Program-made: the position numbers and the translations under genes
Shown here: positions 23,098-34,294 of the stretch, in pieces
How positions within the stretch are numbered: the stretch's first letter is position 1
Layout: each line of letters starts with the position of its first letter
Source: Nannobrachium achirus
Taxonomy: Eukaryota; Chordata; Actinopteri; Myctophiformes; Myctophidae
DNA: 64,000 bases
Reading direction: 5' to 3'
Assembly (NCBI GenBank): GCA_963921795.1
Contig: OY997651.1
Coordinates: forward strand, 58,391,512 to 58,455,511
Notes under the pieces: generated by a model
Seen by the model: only the letters and a program-made list of their open reading frames with translations
The model's database searches: none
What the model was told of the DNA's origin: nothing

Positions 23098-23216
23098 GTA
23101 AGTTAACCATTTTCGTCCATAATGTGATCCTTTTTCCGGGTTTTGTCTAACCTAGCGAAGCAATTATCTCTTGAAATTGCCTCTCATCTATTTTTAACAC
23201 TGTTTCCGCAGAGTGA

Positions 23217-26200
23217 AGCCAGCCAGACAGCCAGAGAGACGATGGCCTGCATGCAGGATCTTTCTTTTTTTTTTTTTTACACGCCAGTGTAACCAAGCGA
23301 GGATGACCCACCCCAGCGCCCATTCTGCCAGCTGCCCTGGCCCCCCGCCCCACCACAGACTCCTGGGCCAATATTACACCCCAAAACTGTGCAGGCCCCT
23401 TTCCTCCATCCTGCATCCTGGGAAGAGTGTAACAGTGGCTGGCAGAAAAGAGAGACGCTATACTTGGTGATGTGCACAAAGGACACTGAGTCACCTCACT
23501 GGATGTTCATGGACGTTCTCCTTGTAAATAGTTTGTGTGTGGTTTGCAGTGTTGTGTGTTGTTTGCTGTGTTGTGTTTTGGTTGCTTTTCCCTCACTTTT
23601 TCCTCCATGTGGACCGGGACCTTGTAGGTATGGAGGCTTGTGTGTGTTAAGGACCCTCAGAGCTATACTGTCTAGGATCATCCAGGGCAGGCAGGTCTGA
23701 GAAGAGACACCAGACTAACATCGGTCTATTCCTTTGGCAAAGGAACATGCGCAATATATTCTGTTTCATAAGACATATCAAGGGGTACTTGGAACAATTC
23801 ATTGTGATCTTTAAGAACAGCATTGGGATTGTGGTTACATTTTAATTTTCTCAATCAAGCTTTATTTCTGTTCATCATTAACCGTGCAGCTACCACAACA
23901 TAAGAAAATGAAATAACCTGTTTGCCATGCTGAAGTGAAGTAATTGTTGGACTTGTAATGTCAAGGAAAGTGTATCATAAGCACAGGGGTTAAAAGAAAA
24001 ACAAAATCCCAAGACTGAAATGTATTTTCAGACCCAAGTCCCAATATGTGATCTTTGAAACATGGCACGTGCAGTGCACACCAATATTTGAGGTGTTTCC
24101 CCTAAGTTCTGAACTGCCTTCACTGAATGTGTGTGCCAATTCATGCTTCATTTTATAGAAGTATCTTCTGAAGTTCTGTTGTATTTTATTGCTAGAAATT
24201 ATAACTGCTTTTTAATTCACTTGACTAGCATTTTGACGGCTGTCATTTATGCCACGGCCATTGCTACACCTTATTTTTTGAAGATCTGCACTGATCTCAG
24301 AAATAGCCCCTATGGAATAATCAAGACTGAAATCAGTCCCCAGGACTGAGAACTTTAACCCCTGTAAGCATTCATTTAAATAATCTTTAATACACAACAT
24401 TCCAATATTGGATTATTGTTCAATATATATGCACAGAACATAAGTAAACTGAATGAGCACTGGATGTCAACTGAACATTTACAGCATAGTTCTTGCTTTG
24501 ATATTATTTGGTCCATGAAGTGTATTAAATGCACAAAGGGACTAACCCTAAGAAAAGGACTATATTTATAGGCTCTTTTTAATAACACATTTTGTTTACA
24601 TTTGTCAAATTATTGGTATAATCCTCCTTTTTGGCAAAATCTGTGGGCAACATGAGACACTTAAATAATTCTTCATATACATATGAGTAATATAGCATGT
24701 AAATATAGGAATGTATTTGGGTAAGGCACAAAAAGATGCAGTAAGACGGTTTAATGGATGTTTTTATTGAAGAGTTGAGAAATAACATTTGGCAGTGAAC
24801 AAGACGGTTGTATGCGTCTTTGAATGTGTTAAATCAGGAAATGGAGGTGATGTGAATACATCTAAATAAAAAACATGAAAAAATGAAAGTACAGGAAAAA
24901 AAACACTTTTTGTTTCTTTAGTTTAGACTTTGTTAATGTTGTTTCCCCCCAAAGACGAAATACCTCATTTCAAGAATATGAGTCAGGGAGCCTTGTTTCT
25001 GAATTATTGCACTGTTATAATCTGTTCACATTGGTGTTTACATTTATTGAATGAACCCTGATGCTAGATACATTGTCAGAAAATACATCTGCATCTTTGC
25101 ATTGTTATGTATGCAAGTATTCTATTAATGTGGCTGTAAAGCACAGTGACAATATATTAAGATGTTCTATGTGATTATTATTTTGCATTGTGAGGTTGTG
25201 AATCGGCTATTTTCACTATTTTTCAGTGGAATCGAGTCAAACCAAATGTAATGCCTCACCTCATGCAATTCCAGGAGTTCCCCCCGACGTGCTTGTCAGT
25301 GTTGGAGGTCCCCAGTTCACATAGGATTATGTTGGGGTGTGTGAAACGTTTGAGAATAAAAACAATAAAACAGAATGATGTCTTTCATGAAGTCACTACC
25401 TGGCCACTACGAACCTCTCAAAATTGTCCAGCTATTCTAATGAAGTGGGAAACGGGCTATGTTTTAATTTGCCATATTTAACTTTGGTTTTGCCTTGGGA
25501 CACAATGTAGTTGCATATGAATACAGAAATGTAACTATTATCATAGTATCAACTATTATAGCAAATCCAATAGAAACCTATAACATTAACCCTATTCAGC
25601 CATTTGAAAATTGTAGATCTGCCATTTTCACTCATCTTCATGCTCTCTTGGCACAGATTGACCAAATAAAACACCCATTGCCCTGATTACAGCCAGATAT
25701 AGATGAGCAAAATATCTCTGATGAACAGATTAGGCAAATAGAGCAAAGGCTGTACACATATAAACACTGAAGGCCAAGCAAACTCCTGGCAGAAGGGTGG
25801 TCATCCTCGCTGGGTTATACTGTCTGGCTTCACTCTGCAGAAACAAAGTGTTTTAAAAAAACGTCACCACACAATGATACAAGTAGCCCAAACATCCCTC
25901 TAATGGCATTATCCAGTCAGAATTGTGACTTTGATAGCAGTAATATCATGTAATTTAATTCCATGTTGAAAAAGGCAAAGCAAAGCATGATAACAGCAGT
26001 TTGTAACCTTTTATTTAATCATATGGACAAATTCAAACCTGCCTATTAATCTAACAATGTTGGACCTGTTTTTCGTTGCAAATTCTAATCATTAGACTAT
26101 AATGTGCACTTACCTCTGTGATGCTGTGGTTAGATGCTCTTGGAAGTGGCTAATCGGTTGAATGAATCCTCCTGTCCCGTTAGCTCTGTTAGAGATGGGA

Positions 26201-26710
26201 CGTTTGCGAACGAATCAAGTCTTTTGAACGGTTCTTTGAAATGAACGATGGGATCCGTTTCCCATAGCAACTGAATGGGCCATTCTTTTGAACGGCTCTT
26301 TGAAATGAATGAATCCCAGAGATCCTGCTCACTTTAAAGAGCCATAAATCCCATCGCTACGACAAGTTTACTCTTTCAAAAATGCAGCAAATGCTGCCAG
26401 GTAACAAAACGAGGGTTTATCTTGGCAGGCCTTGGCAGATAAAACATTTAAAATATTTAACAGCTATATTTTAGGAGGTGCTCTGTGGTTTATTATGAAT
26501 TAAATTAGCATGGACTCCAGTGGAAAATCCAACATGGCCGCTCTCAGTGTTCTGAAAGCCAGAGAGAGGGGTTTGACTGACAGGCGGGCCGGCCAATGGG
26601 GCGACACGACCGCCTTGCATCACTCCAAAGCCCTGACCAATGGGGTGGCTCCCCATTTAGACTCTGAATTAGACCCTGGAATGAGAACATCATTTCCCAC
26701 TCCTGAGCCA
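23217..26710. other. Downstream non-coding part of unit A2
   Basis: Parallel to 8511-11985. The hAT-like MITE lies at about 26190-26357 and half palindromes at about 25203-25218 and 25603-25633. Small indels relative to A1 include a duplicated GTTGTGT... stretch near 23550. No coding sequence was recognised. Confidence 0.55.
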
Positions 26711-27249
26711 CAGCCGACATACATGGTCAAATACAAGCCAGTAACATATTTGCAGCTAAATACATTATCAATGGGTGTTACACTTGTGCCAATGTGTGCC
26801 CTAACACCAACCTATTATTAATAGCTAGCACTGCGTAGCCTACATCAGAAGATTTATGCAGACTGCTATTGTTGTTACCACACTGTAGTTTTTTTTCTTT
26901 TTCTTTTTTTTTAATATAATAAATAATTACACAATGCGTCTGTTTTCAAGCCCCTTACATAAAGTTTGTTACTGTACATCATTATCTTGCGCAATTGTGG
27001 TATATTTAATTGTGTTTAAGGTCACTGTGAAGTATGCAACATCTACATCAATAAGACAGATCACTGGGCCATATGAAAAAGTAACTGATAGGCTGTTTCG
27101 GGGCCAGTACCACAGACTCCCACCTGCTCTAATGAAGATCCCTGAAATAAAAGAAGGATGATTGCTGAAGTGCTGAAAGAAGTAAAGCAGGAAGTAAAAA
27201 GACTAGTCAGTTGCTGATTTGGGTTCATCTTGCGACAAACCAGCCGGGA

Positions 27250-27640
27250 AGACTTGAAAAACTTGAAATGGACAATTAACGGTTGAGTGGAGAGATCATG
27301 TGCCAACCTTTCTCAAATTCCTGCAGCAAGCAAGTCAAGTGACATTCGATGAACTCTCATCTTCAGACACCCCAAACGCAACAATCAAGAAGTGTGCTAT
27401 GGCCATGGCTGGAGCAACCCTTATCTGTGCATGTGTACAAACCATGAATGCACCACTGTATATCAATTCATTGTTCCTGTGTGAAAGAAGTGGAAGTGGA
27501 ATTGATCAGTGGAAAGAAGAGGTCATTCAAGTGGAGAATGCCAGGAAATGGAATGGACACTCAATGTGCCGTGTCCTACTGGTGAAGAGGTTTGTACATT
27601 TAATTAGTAAAATAATAAAGATCCCCCTTTATTTTTATTA
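27250..27640 (+). pseudogene. Exon relic of a multicopy transposon-like gene (B1)
   Basis: The frame TFLKFLQQASQ...DELSSSDTPNATIKKCAMAMAGATL...VQTMNAP...INSL...CERSGSGIDQW resembles a module seen in many fish and invertebrate repeat-encoded proteins (an 'EWR-x-HAPTFL' segment followed by 'AMAGS-L'). I assign it by memory only. Three copies exist: here, 43500-43800 and 60710-61030. The frame upstream is interrupted, and this copy lacks the TTAEWRDHAP join that the B3 copy keeps. Confidence 0.45.
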
Positions 27641-28091
27641 AACCCTTCAAAGATGATGTTAACATTTCCACGTTTTAAATAAAATGAAATGATATTACAT
27701 TTAGCCACACAACATCTTTACCCTCATTCTAGAAGTGAACTGCTACAGTATTTGCTCAGCACCTTTTTTAACCATGTTCAATTATGTGTTTTGTTCTAAA
27801 GGGCCATGCTGCTTCAGGTCTAACTGAAGAATCTCTCTTGGGGCCACACAGCGATTTAGTGGAGAAGGTAATTTTGACGTTTTGACGCAGAGGAGCATAA
27901 GGAGGGGAGGAGGTAGAAAAGACTATTGACCACTATTTCTGACCAGCCCCCAGCATGGCTGCAAGCACTGTACTATAGCACAATACATGACCACTGTGTA
28001 TGCTGTGCATCATCTATTCAGAGAATATCATATAAAAGAGAATGTATCTTAAATGAACCCATTAGTACTCTTTCTCCCACCCCCCTGCCCA

Positions 28092-28397
28092 ATGAGAATC
28101 GATAAGAGAATCGATAAGGAATCGGATCAATAAGCAGAACTCATCATCATCATTATCATCATCATCTGTTTTAAGTCCGCTTTCCAGGCACCGCTGGGTT
28201 GGACTGGCTTCTCACTATGGCTTTCTTCCACCTCATGGTCGATGCCGAGTGCCCTCATGTCAGCCACCACGGTCGTCTGCCAGGTCTTCTTAGGCCGGCC
28301 ACTGGGTCTTGTCCCCTCTACGTTAAAGAACATAACTTTCTTCACCCAATCAGAACTGGAACCGGAATTGCTAAAATCTTAATAATACCCATCCCTA
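28092..28397. mobile_element. Right end of a hAT element, B1 copy
   Basis: GAGAATCGATAAGAGAATCG at the left and AATACCCATCCCTA at the right equal the right-hand end of the fuller element at 46450-48057. The left part is gone with the B1 deletion. Confidence 0.7.
28127..28345 (-). mobile_element. LINE 3'-end fragment (RT C-terminus), B1 copy
   Basis: On the minus strand the frame VEGTRPSGRPKKTWQTTVV then DMRALGIDHEVEE is the usual tail of a non-LTR retrotransposon ORF (GRP-K-TW...DM). It is followed by a (GATGAT)n-like 3' tail at 28138-28166. It is heavily 5'-truncated and nested in the hAT end. RTE-like clades fit the simple-repeat tail, but the clade is not established. Confidence 0.65.
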
Positions 28398-28589
28398 CAC
28401 ATCTGTCACAAGATGTCAGATCATCATCTCTCGTCAATGTACCGTTCAAGGAAGACCGTAATTGCCTGCAAATTGAGTTAGTCTCCCACTTCACGTCATT
28501 ATAGAACTTCAGAGAAAATGTCCAGTGACACCTACCACATTAATATTCACATGAAATGGCCCTAAAATTCAGATAATACCGCTGGGTTT

Positions 28590-28930
28590 ACTGGATGTGG
28601 ATACAAAAATAAATCCATTGACATGATCCAAGCTATTCGCCATATCAATGACAGGTATGTCTCATATGTGCCTGTTGACAATGACAACACCAAATTGAAG
28701 CCAGTTGTGAAGGTCATTGTCACAGGAGACAAAGCAGAACTCTGATCGTGCTCTAAAAGATCTTGATAACAGCAAGACAGCGTATGAGAGAAACATTGCC
28801 ATTGTTAATTATGTTGCTGACTTTCATTGCAGCATGGACTTCAATGAAGTATCAGCACTGAGACCATTTTAGAGAAAATGATGCATTCTTCAAGGATGTC
28901 ACAGATGCCCTCCAAACCACGGCTACTTTG
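28590..28930 (+). pseudogene. DUF6589-like relic (B1)
   Basis: The frame KSIDMIQAIRHINDRYVSYV, then KLKPVVKVIVTGD, then DRALKDLDNSKTAYERNIAI resembles the 'GDQ-T-x-x-R...' section of DUF6589-type repeat proteins. Stops and frame changes interrupt it, and the B2 copy (48260-48730) holds about 100 bp more. It probably belongs to the same decayed gene as the 27250-27640 exon. Confidence 0.4.
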
Positions 28931-29514
28931 GACTGCTTTGTGTGATAAGTGGACAGGTGTGTGCAATGGCAGTTCCACAGTAATCAGTGGGACCGGTACC
29001 TGGTGTGTGCAATGGCACCACCCTTTTCAAAATGGCATATTAGGTGTCTGTACAGGCAGAGTTTGACTGTGTTTGTCTAGGTTGCCTGCTTCACGCTGCT
29101 GGCGGTGTGTTGCCCTGTGTTTGTGCTCGTGGCATAATGACATTCATTTTGGAGCTCGGGACTAGAAGACAGAGCTGTCAGTGACGTGTGTTTGCACACA
29201 AGCTCAGAGAAGCAAAGATGGGTCATGTTTGTCTTCAATAGCCTAGATGGGTCAACAAGCCACAAACTAGAGCCGTCCCTGTGTATGAGACACATGGTCT
29301 AGAGATTGTGCCTGTTAGACGGTGAACCGCTGTTCTTTTTACCCTTTTTTGTTTGTACAGTCTATGCTGCTACTTAATTTGTGTTGCCCCAGTGGCTTTA
29401 AACTAACTTCACCCTATTAGTTTTAAACCGCTGTCCCTGACTTTGTCATTGATGGGTTGTTGTGGCTACGACAGAGATATTCTTGGTTAATGGTTATTCC
29501 CCAGATGGGGTCCA

Positions 29515-29995
29515 CCCTATGTTCCCCAGGTTCTATGTTCCCCACTTACCCTCCCTACAAAAAGGTTCTATATTCCCCAGGTTCTAAGTGCCCACTTGTC
29601 TATGTGCCCACGTCCCTATTGCCCAGATGTCCAGGTTTGAATGATTGATTGAAGACTTTATTAGAAGTTTGCATAGGAAAAGGTACAGGTGCCCACTCGT
29701 CCAGATGCCCAGACATAACAAAAGTATGTTGTCCAGATGTCCCTAGTGCCCCCTGTCCCACTAGTATTCGTAATCTCTCCCCATTATTGGGTGTTTTTGT
29801 TGTTATTAATTATTATAAAGGAATGTTTCCTGCATTTTTGGATAACATAGAACCTATTGTAAATTGAGCGGGGAACATAGAACCTTTTTTGTGGAGGTAA
29901 GTGGGGAACATAGGACCTTTTTGGATAAGCTGGGAACATAGAACCTTTTTTGGGGGCTTAAATGGGGAACATAGAACCTGGGGAACATCTGAGTG
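29515..29995. repeat. Inverted clusters of a GGTTCTATGTTCCCC motif
   Basis: GGTTCTATGTTCCCC and variants occur at 29525-29590. The reverse complement, GGGGAACATAGAACC, occurs five times at 29868-29990. B2 keeps the right cluster (49567-49715) but mostly lacks the left. A 55-bp AT-rich insertion (29634-29688, CAGGT on both sides) is specific to B1. Confidence 0.6.
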
Positions 29996-30061
29996 CAACT
30001 GCCAAGCTTAATATCTGTCCCTTAGCTTTAATTAACCTATTTGGCATAGTTTTAATCAGTA

Positions 30062-30380
30062 AAAATCTAAATGTTAATACTTTGTACTTTTCTCCATGAA
30101 TGTAAATAAAGTGGATTTTTGCATTTGAAGCTAACCTCTTATTGTTCACTAAAACTGAACACTTACCTCGGGTCTCTCACCCTGTAATTGAGAGGCGTCA
30201 TCTAAACTGTGTATAGGAGTACTAGGTGACTCCATCTGGTTACATTTGGACTAGACACGTGCAGGATTTGCCCAAACAAAACACCCCACCAAGTCATTTC
30301 AGCTCTCCATTAGAGAAACAGCAATGGTTTGACACTCAACTTGGCATCATTGTGGAGATCTATATTTTGAATGACCACAT
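30062..30380 (+). repeat. B/C junction segment, left flank of the foldback element
   Basis: Matches 53224-53544, where it continues straight into block C. Here it is interrupted after GACCACAT (30373-30380). Confidence 0.9.
30373..30380. other. Left target-site duplication GACCACAT
   Basis: An identical 8-mer lies at 40020-40027 on the other side of the element. A single copy is at 53537-53544 in the sister locus. Confidence 0.85.
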
Positions 30381-30404
30381 CAGCAAGAGCCGTTGGCCGC
30401 CGCG

Positions 30405-30525
30405 TCCCGTCCCGGCCGTGGACGCGGCCGTGGACGCAGACGGCCGGGGACGCGGCCATGGACGAGGCCGCGGCCGTGGACGCAAACGGCCGGCCGTGGA
30501 CGCATCCATGGACGAGGCCGCGAAA
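30405..30525. repeat. Left subterminal GC-rich repeat cluster
   Basis: About eight copies of GGACGCGGCC/GGCCGTGGACG-like words in both phases. The Arg/Pro/Trp/Thr-rich frames across it are repeat artefacts. It ends in a long A-rich tract at 30525-30549. Confidence 0.85.
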
Positions 30526-30780
30526 AAAATGCAAAAAAAAAAAAAAAAAGGGGTGTCTATTGTATGTGTTTTTTGATGGAGAATTCAAATATGACCTTCT
30601 TTTTTGCATAGGACAACTCTAACCTGCATCAATTGGTATTTTATTATTGCCAATTGTACCCTATCCATCTAAAAAACAAATTGGATGTCTATTGTATGTA
30701 TTTTTTGATGGAGAATTCAAATATTACCTTCTTTTTTAGATGGGACAACTCTAACCTGCATCAATTGGTGCATCAACCTG

Positions 30781-30820
<40 letters not shown>
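30781..30820. repeat. (TATC)n, left arm
   Basis: Ten ATCT units. The right arm has the reverse complement, expanded to about 18 units at 39322-39393. Confidence 0.95.
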
Positions 30821-31611
30821 ACTTCACCTTTAGTCCAGAAGAGAGTTCAGCCTCAGGAACTTGCACACATGGAACTGTGTCATGACTGTGTCATGGAGCT
30901 AAACAGAGCTATGTTAAATACTCACAATGACTCTGATGGACCAATCAGGGTGGTGGTGGGGGGAGACAGTAGACAGAAACTGGGGGACAATAGACAGAAA
31001 CTGGATAATGCTTTGTTAACTGTCCCACCTAAGTCCCTGCTAGTCTGAACAAGTTAAGGCTAACTTAGGTAGTAGTTCATTTTGCTGGCTTTTAGGGACT
31101 GTGTGTGTGTGTAGGCCCACAAATTATTATAATTGTCATTAAGTGACTCAAAGGGAGACATCTAATGGGTGTTTATTATTTTAATATGAACTGTGGGAAG
31201 ATTATATATTTTTTATTTTGCACTTACAGTGTTGTGATATTATTCCTGAAGGAAGAGGGGTATTTTCACAGTCCAGGCTTTGAACCTAAATGCTGTTTTC
31301 ATTTTCTATAAATATGTATTTCTATATAAAACTCAGTTGTGTGGAGTTATTGTGTGCCTTTTCTTGTAGCTAAAGAGTCCATCTGTTCACTAGACATTAA
31401 GTGTTTTATTACTTTGTGGTTTAACATTATTTAATAGGCAAATTCATTGTTATGGTTACTTTAGAAGACTGCTTTTGCATTCATGAGTTAAAAAGAGAGC
31501 CAAGCTGGAATTGGTCTAATATACAGCAAAGCAACAGTTCAATTTAACACAATGGGGAAAAAAACGAAATATAGAGAATAAATAATAAATTAAATAGAGT
31601 ACGTAACATAC

Positions 31612-31663
31612 CAAAGTCTTTGTTTTCCTCCTGTTCAGCAGAGTTAAGGTTGAGAGAGTTCAT
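31612..31663 (-). CDS. First coding exon of a zinc-finger-type gene, left arm
   Basis: On the minus strand, ATG at 31663-31661 gives MNSLNLNSAEQEENKDF and then a GTATGT donor. The coding part is 52 nt, identical in length and sequence to the right-arm copy at 38481-38532. Short acidic first exons of this kind are usual in fish C2H2 zinc-finger genes. It points outwards, away from the zinc-finger exon at 34.3-34.96 kb, so on this strand nothing downstream supplies the fingers within the element. Confidence 0.5.
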
Positions 31664-31860
31664 CTTCCCCTGAAGTCCACAGTAAGATTTGATCAGAAAT
31701 GATGGATATCCTGGAAGACTTGTGGAGACATGTCACAGACCAACTCTTCTTATACCAGAGAGCCTGGGGTGAAAACACTAACTGCTGAATGATTGGCCAA
31801 TGAGAACAATAGAACCATCTCTCCACCAATCACAGTGTAACATACAGTGCTCCACCCCTC
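31664..31860 (-). promoter_or_regulatory. Promoter and 5' UTR of the left-arm first exon
   Basis: Mirror image of 38282-38480. Reading on the minus strand, it has GTGATTGGTGG (inverted CCAAT), then ATTGGCCAATCATT (CCAAT both ways), then TGGTATAAGAAG as a TATA-like box about 90 bp before the ATG. Confidence 0.5.
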
Positions 31861-32305
31861 ACTCCTCCACCAGACATGATCCATGCAACCTTCTACAAAT
31901 GAAGTGGCAACAGAATAATATGTCTATGGAAATACATAGCATTGTTACCTAAAATACATGAACCTATCTCTATAATAATGACATATCTATCCAATGAATA
32001 TATGTATGGATATACACCATGGCACATATAAGATCAATAATTTGATTATTCTATATATGACAATAAATGCTTTGTTTACTCTATAATAATACAATTTTTA
32101 TATACATTATGGATATAAACTATGGGAAAAGTGGACATCTCATAATATCTCTTAAATGCCCTCAAAGAGAGGATGATCATCTACCCTAGGGGGGAAGAAA
32201 GGAAGTCTAAATCTACTTATTTGTTTTTTTTAGAACAAATATTATTACTAAATGGTATGTGAATATACTAACTTCTGAATGTATCAATTCTATCAATCAA
32301 TTTTT

Positions 32306-33232
32306 AACAACGCAGAGTCAAAACAATCCTTCAGAACATGTGTAATATTCCCTGCACATGTTTTGATTTAAGTTGCTATGTAAGTTAACCTTTAAATTGA
32401 TTTGACTACATAGAGTACAAAGAAGTGGTCTGGTTTCTGTATACAAGAATGTCATTCTGTACAGAACAGCCATCTGTCTTCATAGACCTGGTCAGACTTT
32501 GCATTTCAATGCCTCCTAGGTGTCGATGGGCCACCATGTGTTCACCATTTGTATCCTGGGTGATCAAATGTGGTATCCCATAATGTGTAAATGCCCTCAA
32601 AGCCTTTATAGCCTGCTCAGAGACTACAGATGAAAATGTGTTTATGGCTATACTCTGGGCCATTCACACTGATGAAAAAACTGACGTGTTGATTAAAGTG
32701 CTTTGTGCCTGATAAATAAACACATACATAAAACCCTCTAATAGGGAGAAAGAATGGAAGTCTGATCTACCTAACCCTTTGTTTTATATCCATGTTATTA
32801 TAAAATGATATTATGTGGACTTCATCAATAGCACAAGTGAAGATGTTCAATGTATTTGGCACAAGGACAATTCACTGTATGGACTTTGATATCTCAAAAG
32901 GTAATGGGAGACCACTGCACACTGCTATCTCTGACTGGTAAAAAAATGTAATTGCTTGTCACTTAATGACAAGCCTATTGGCCAATGTTTAATGTATTAA
33001 ATCCTGTTCTAATCATGGACCTGCATGGATCTACAGCACATGTCCCTACATGTGCTCCACCATTCTCTCCTCCCCATAACAATATCAAGTCAGGCCATGC
33101 AAAAGTGTGTCAAAGCAGTCTGTAATCCCAGAGAACAGAAAGGATTATTATTATTATTTTTATGCACTTTTCATAGAGCCTGTTAATATCTGTTTTTTAA
33201 ATATCTGTTTTTTTTGTTGCACTGAAGTAGTA
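32306..33232. other. Segment present in left arm only (927 bp)
   Basis: The right arm jumps from the equivalent of 32305 to 33233, sharing TTT at the joint. The segment includes a retroelement integrase-like fragment and a stretch, 32719-33140, repeated in direct orientation at 35142-35550. The right arm is probably a deletion derivative. Confidence 0.75.
32406..32663 (-). mobile_element. Integrase-like fragment of an old LTR/retroviral-type element
   Basis: A minus-strand frame of about 85 codons contains AIKALRAFTHYGIPHLITQD. This fits the region of retroviral and LTR-retrotransposon integrases in which a helix leads into 'GIPHxIxSD' with a catalytic aspartate. Nothing before or after continues the domain, the residues after the aspartate do not fit well, and no LTRs were seen. 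It is a small decayed relic with no coding capacity for the element. Confidence 0.4.
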
Positions 33233-33540
33233 TTTGCCAAGGTTGTGAAAGGCCAAGAACTGAGGACTGTGACAAAGGCCTGTGGTCAAGGACAGTGACC
33301 AGTGAGAAGTGTCTAAGACAGACCATTGTTATTTATTTATTTTATTTTTTATTTTATTTTGTCAACCTTGTTCCGACAGAAACTTAATTTGTGCATGAAT
33401 ACTCAACAGAACAAAACAACCTATATTAATGGCCTCTTATGAATGTGTCTCTCACCTAGCTATTCATGCAGAACCATTAAGATAGAGTGGACTATCAAGT
33501 CCTATAGAAACCTAATTTGCACATGATTGCTCCGAACTGT

Positions 33541-34194
33541 AAACAAAAGTTCAAAAAGACATATTGACTTTGATGTTTTGCCTTTATTTGTGACTGCACA
33601 ACCTGTACCATCATTTACATTTAACAACATATAAATACAGATGTAGTGTACTCTTCAATGCTGCTATAAGAAAGGTCTGTTTTGGTTGAGACTTGTGCAT
33701 CTCAAAATGTATGTGGGACATCTTCCACAAAGACAATTCTGTGTGAAAAAGGATGATAATAAGAATAACGAAAGCTGCAGATGTGGTGCAGGGAAATAAT
33801 ATGCAAAGTGACCGAATTCATACATTTAACAGGCTCAAACACCAGATTTTATTTTTAAACTCTTAACTATGATAATGAGAAACCCACTAAAAAGAACCGT
33901 TCACTTAAAGAGGATCAACAAAATATCATCTCCAGTTGTTCTAGAATAATCATGCTCATATACATGTAACGTGTTTATAGTGCATCTTAATAACAAGTTG
34001 AAAAGACTATCACGCTACACTTGGTTATGTTTCTCAGCTTCTAAAGCTCTTGTCATATACCATTCACAGTAATCTGATGTATATTTTGTGTTTATGTCAT
34101 GATATTTTCTGTCTGAATACGTAAAACTCTTTCTACACTGACCTCAGATTAAATCAAGTGTGTACAACATTGTGAACTTGATTGGTTGATTGAT
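33541..34194. other. Central spacer, left of the zinc-finger exon
   Basis: AT-rich; no coding frame or repeat structure recognised. Confidence 0.5.
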
Positions 34195-34294
34195 TGTCAA
34201 AAGCTTTTCAACACATATCACAATTAAATGTTTTATCCCCAGTGTGAATTATCTGGTGTGATTTAAGGCTGGACAGAGGATTTGACCACACCGA
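34195..34294 (-). pseudogene. Decayed last fingers of the zinc-finger exon
   Basis: Beyond the stop, minus-strand sequence still shows CDRCGQ, then SSLKSHQIIHTGDK, then NCDMC in shifted frames, with in-frame stops. The ancestral array therefore had at least two more fingers. Confidence 0.7.

Larger units (their letters stand above)
16541..23216 (+). pseudogene. DUF6729/RNase H-fold transposase-like gene, copy 2 (two other frameshifts)
   Basis: Exons are 16541-17076, 17291-17412, 17507-17584, 18260-18363, 18474-18691, 18791-19045, 19136-19406, 19622-20392, 20604-20719, 20883-20974, 21058-21299, 21392-21651, 22151-22399, 22508-23097 and 23212-23216. Domain order is as in copy 1. Lesions differ: a 36-bp in-frame deletion in exon 19136-19406, a lost TTTG near 19864, and a 5-bp loss near 20651 in exon 20604-20719. 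Conversely copy 2 is in frame where copy 1 is broken (GVSTDSHHLFG, RPHLRCIGDPENVPLY). Copy 2 also has one extra codon, KLQEGAGAG versus KLQGAGAG. No single copy encodes the full protein as sequenced. The GC-AG intron and its palindromic insertion are shared with copy 1. Confidence 0.72.
16442..26710 (+). repeat. Segmental duplication unit A2 (about 10.3 kb)
   Basis: Direct copy of unit A1, including all introns, the hAT MITE (21717-22117), the palindromic elements and the 3' non-coding part. Its right end runs directly into block B1, whereas A1's right end runs into GC-rich spacer. A2 therefore may preserve the original neighbourhood. Confidence 0.95.
26653..30372 (+). repeat. Block B1 of the B/C array
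   Basis: Matches 42847-49893 (B2) and, for its first part, 59945-61316 (B3). Relative to B2, B1 lacks about 3.4 kb: its sequence jumps near 27870-27888 from text equivalent to 44090 to text equivalent to 47550. B1 passes directly into the last 320 bp, which B2 also carries but displaced to 53224-53544 by a 3.3-kb insertion. Confidence 0.9.

Noticed and set aside
30226-30622. Arg/Trp/Pro-rich proteins in the GC-rich ends of the foldback element (also 39684-40261)
   Set aside because: All frames are open through the repeated CGTCCACGGCC words, and copy number differs between arms.
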